A model generated the notes under the pieces. That model was not told where the DNA came from. It saw nothing but the letters and a program-made list of their open reading frames with translations, and ran no database searches. DNA of 64,000 nt, taken from positions 310,001-374,000 of the forward strand of contig CAXXKP010000009.1 in NCBI GenBank assembly GCA_963663665.2, written 5' to 3'. The DNA is from SABI01 sp963663665. GTDB lineage: Bacteria; Spirochaetota; Spirochaetia; Sphaerochaetales; Sphaerochaetaceae. This document shows, one piece after another, positions 61,567-64,000 of this stretch. Numbering within the stretch: position 1 is the first letter of the stretch; every line of letters starts with the position of its first letter. A program made the translations under genes and the position numbers.

Positions 61567-62787
61567 ATGAAAATACTCGCATCTGCAGATATTCATATTG
61601 GACGTATTCCAAGTGTTGAACAGTATAAAGGCCTCACAAGTCACTCTAGTTGGGACGCGGTTGTCAATAAAGCAATAGAACTTAAGGTTGATGTATTAGT
61701 TCTTGCAGGAGATGTCATTGAACAAACAAATGCTTGGTTTGAAGCTTATGGGCCATTTATCACTGGTCTTAAAAAACTGGGTGAATGTGGAATTAAAGTC
61801 ATCGGTGTTGGTGGCAATCATGACCACAAAGCCTTCCCTAGCCTAGCAGCCTCAAATGAATTTATCACTATTCTCGGGTTAGGAGAAAAATGGGAGAGCA
61901 TAGATTATAAAGGAGTTAGATTCATTGGCTACTCCTTTGCTTCCTCTCGAATCGAGATAAATCCTTTTAATACTTTTGATGAGAATTTGATAAAAACTCA
62001 TAATTTACTAGTAGGAATTCTCCATTGTGATGTGGGTTCAAAAGTGAGTAATTATGCTCCTGTCACAATTGATGATTTTGATAAAAGTAGAGTCCCTCTT
62101 TGGGTCTTAGGGCATATTCATTCTGCTCAGAAATTTTACAAAAAAGCCCTCTATTGTGGTTCCCCCTACCCTCTAGATAGTGGAGAGAGAGGAGAACATG
62201 GAGCTTTTTTATTAGAGACAGCAGAAGATGGTTTGTGGCAAGAAGCCACCTTCGTCCCTCTTTCACCCTATAGATTTGAACAAGTGAATATCAACCTTGA
62301 AGGTGCTATTAGTGAAGAAGATGTAAAGAATAAATTAGTAGAAACAGTAACTTCATATGCTCAAAAAACTAGTTTTCTCGGCGATATTTTTTGCTCTATT
62401 ACTTTGACAGGAAATATCGATAGAACCCTTAACATCTCTTCCATCTTCACTCCTGAAGGATTAGAGAATTTCTATGTTGAAATCAATGGTTGCAAAATCC
62501 ATATTCTTCCTGATTATATTGATAACACATTCTTAGATGTTAATCTTGAAGAACTTTCCCTTGATCATGGGACTATATCTTTATTAGCACAGAAACTCCT
62601 TAACGAAAAAGAAATAGAGAGTATGGTAGAAGAATATAAAAGGATTGAAAAATCGAGTAGTGCTATATCTACGTATCGAGCACTTCAAGATGTAGGTCTT
62701 AAAAAAACTGATGAAGAGTATCGTGAAATTGTCTTACAAGCTGGAAAAAAACTCCTTTTTTCAATGATTAATAGGGATATACAATGA
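61567..62787 (+). CDS. YhaO/SbcD-type metallophosphoesterase (DNA repair nuclease)
   Basis: About 406 residues. Metal-binding motifs in order: ASADIHIG (DxH), VLAGDVIEQTN (GD), GVGGNHDHK (GNHD), LVGILHCDVG and LGHIHSAQ (GHxH). This is the Mre11/SbcD/YhaO pattern of Mn-dependent exonucleases. The ATG at 61567 sits 6 bases after AGGGAG; an adjacent ATG at 61564 is possible. It overlaps the downstream ATPase gene by 4 bases, so the two form a complex. Confidence 0.9.
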   Translation: MKILASADIHIGRIPSVEQYKGLTSHSSWDAVVNKAIELKVDVLVLAGDVIEQTNAWFEAYGPFITGLKKLGECGIKVIGVGGNHDHKAFPSLAASNEFITILGLGEKWESIDYKGVRFIGYSFASSRIEINPFNTFDENLIKTHNLLVGILHCDVGSKVSNYAPVTIDDFDKSRVPLWVLGHIHSAQKFYKKALYCGSPYPLDSGERGEHGAFLLETAEDGLWQEATFVPLSPYRFEQVNINLEGAISEEDVKNKLVETVTSYAQKTSFLGDIFCSITLTGNIDRTLNISSIFTPEGLENFYVEINGCKIHILPDYIDNTFLDVNLEELSLDHGTISLLAQKLLNEKEIESMVEEYKRIEKSSSAISTYRALQDVGLKKTDEEYREIVLQAGKKLLFSMINRDIQ

Positions 62788-64000
62788 ACAAACGAGCATG
62801 GTTAAAAAATATTACAATAAAACAGAGTCCAGGGTTCACTTTGGGCGAATTCCCACCTCTTGGAAAACTTGGCTCTTCGCTGAATGTGATTTGGGGACCA
62901 AATGCAGTGGGTAAATCGACTTTATCACGAGCAATGCGCTCCTTAATCTGGGAAACAGTTCAAAGCAAAGAAATTATTGCAGAGGGAGAACTAGAAACTC
63001 CTGATTCAATGTGGTCTCTATCAATTTCTCGTGGAGACTTGGAACAAATTAGAATTCATGATAACCAACATATACCACTCATTGGACGTAATGATGAACT
63101 GAGTGAAAGCTATTGGTTTACTCTTCATGAAATGCTTCAAGAAGTAAATCCACATACACGAACATTTCTTGATGAAGTGAGAAAACAGATGCAAGGTGGC
63201 ATCGACATCATTCAGGCATCACAAGTAGCAGGAGGATTTGAAGGATTCTCTAGAGGAACACTAAAAGAAGCAAAAGAGGTGAAAGATACATCTCAAAAAG
63301 TTGATGATGTTATGAGAGAGCAAGCTCGTCATCAAAATATTCAAGAAGAAATTAAAGATCTAGAAAAAGAGGTTAATGAATATAGAGTGATTCTAGATCA
63401 GCAAGAAGATATAAAAAAAGCATTGTCCTTGATTACCCTACTAGAGGGAAATACAAAGATTGAAGGAAAGCTAGCTCAGTACCACCCATCTATACAATAC
63501 ATCAACCGCTCTTCTTATGAGCAATATGAACATAAACAGAAGAATGTCGATGATATGAGTGATAGGATAAAAAATACTACTATTACGATAGATCAATATA
63601 AAACGAATCTATCTCATCTATCTATATCCGAAAAAGACTTATCTGGGACTCTTTTAACTCAAACAGTGGATGAGCTTTTTGAGACGTATGAAAAAGATAT
63701 CCATGAAAAAGAAACGAGGGAAAGTGAAGAAAGAGATGCAACATCTGCTCTAGATGAGTGGGAAAAGCAACATAGATTTCTTAATCCCGAGGGAATTGAA
63801 ATAGGCGAGCTATCTCATTTTTTACAAACGCTTAAAGACCTTGCATCAGAATGCGAACCAATTAGATGTTCATTAGATGCAACGAAACGTTTCCTCTCTT
63901 TACTCGGAAAGAAACAGGAGATTCCGTATAATGAGAAAGATCTCACAAAACTCTCATTTTCTCTATCATCATATATCGACACTTGGGGAAGCCTTGAAAA
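62784..64000 (+). CDS. YhaN/Rad50-like SMC-type ATPase (partial, C-terminus off window)
   Basis: The frame opens at ATG 62784 and runs to the window end without a stop (about 405 codons). Near the N-terminus, NVIWGPNAVGKSTLSRAM is a Walker A site. SISRGDLEQIRIHDN follows, and long coiled coils start near residue 170 (EVKDTSQKVDDVMREQARHQ and onward). This fits the ATPase partner of the YhaO-type nuclease, which together process broken DNA ends. The Walker B and signature motifs lie beyond the window. Confidence 0.88.
   Translation, partial: MNKRAWLKNITIKQSPGFTLGEFPPLGKLGSSLNVIWGPNAVGKSTLSRAMRSLIWETVQSKEIIAEGELETPDSMWSLSISRGDLEQIRIHDNQHIPLIGRNDELSESYWFTLHEMLQEVNPHTRTFLDEVRKQMQGGIDIIQASQVAGGFEGFSRGTLKEAKEVKDTSQKVDDVMREQARHQNIQEEIKDLEKEVNEYRVILDQQEDIKKALSLITLLEGNTKIEGKLAQYHPSIQYINRSSYEQYEHKQKNVDDMSDRIKNTTITIDQYKTNLSHLSISEKDLSGTLLTQTVDELFETYEKDIHEKETRESEERDATSALDEWEKQHRFLNPEGIEIGELSHFLQTLKDLASECEPIRCSLDATKRFLSLLGKKQEIPYNEKDLTKLSFSLSSYIDTWGSLE

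Noticed and set aside
1..64000. CRISPR arrays, tRNA or rRNA genes and insertion sequences
   Set aside because: Scanning for spaced direct repeats, cloverleaf-like T-loop motifs, rRNA segments and transposase motifs gave nothing convincing.

Overview
The window looks like a chromosome segment of an anaerobic, fermentative member of the Spirochaetota, most likely near Sphaerochaeta. This is inferred from three things: substrate-binding proteins whose mature ends start with a short G-Q-K/Q-rich stretch (for example SNGQKDNE and ASGQQENT), the many TRAP, TAXI and ATPase-less sugar ABC transporters, and a trimeric [FeFe] hydrogenase. Base composition is AT-rich throughout. I found no rRNA, tRNA, CRISPR array or intact insertion sequence.

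Layout. (1) 1-2784, minus strand: a TRAP transporter dctQ-dctM-dctP, with dctP cut by the window edge. (2) 3371-4969: an orphan CrtI-like FAD oxidoreductase. (3) 5383-6500: a badly decayed AbiE-type toxin-antitoxin pair. (4) 6977-14045, minus strand: a seven-gene operon with a TAXI-TRAP transporter (binding protein and fused permease), a LigI-type 2-pyrone-4,6-dicarboxylate lactonase, a GalB-type oxalomesaconate hydratase, a GntR/FCD regulator, a GalD/PrpF-type tautomerase and a GalC/LigK-type aldolase. Together these encode uptake of a pyrone dicarboxylate or similar acid and its conversion to pyruvate and oxaloacetate, using only the oxygen-independent lower half of the protocatechuate 4,5-cleavage/gallate pathway. 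(5) 14316-18787: small envelope proteins, a clostripain-family lipoprotein, and remnants of an Fe-S protein and of a hipA gene. (6) 18788-22883: housekeeping genes (DEAD-box helicase, RNA methylase, VF530-like, GyrI-like, SGNH hydrolase). (7) 22918-23330: remnant of a chitobiase-type repeat protein. (8) 23451-32345: an exopolysaccharide locus with a membrane-anchored clan-A glycosidase-like protein, a three-domain signalling protein in which all three domains look catalytically dead, a HEAT-repeat/GT2 polysaccharide synthase fusion, and a convergent GH16 lipoprotein. (9) 32697-38249: a HydC-HydB-HydA hydrogenase whose HydB is fused to a GltD/NfnB-like NADPH module. (10) 38526-43762: an ORP-like metallocluster operon (UPF0251, DUF5320, zinc ribbon, two MinD/ferredoxin ATPases, two NifX-like proteins, an FAD oxidoreductase and a small Cys protein). 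(11) 44356-49921: a GH4 glycosidase with an ABC sugar transporter and a LacI regulator. (12) 50286-56589, minus strand: a second ABC sugar operon with an isomerase, a Gfo/Idh/MocA dehydrogenase and a ROK regulator. (13) 57056-64000: a three-gene membrane redox unit with a ferric-reductase-like flavoprotein, a UMF1-type MFS protein, an unknown protein, and a YhaO/YhaN (SbcD/Rad50-like) pair, the last cut by the window end.

Regulation is unusually readable. Two tandem matches to the FCD-GntR operator pattern sit before the TAXI/lig operon. A consensus promoter overlaid by a 21-bp-spaced duplicated element precedes the Gfo/ABC operon. A LacI-like palindrome sits just downstream of the GH4 promoter. 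Both ABC operons carry a strong hairpin between the binding-protein gene and the permease genes.

The best candidates for something new are the exopolysaccharide locus with its triple pseudo-enzyme scaffold and the oxygen-free LigI/GalBCD module with its own TAXI transporter.
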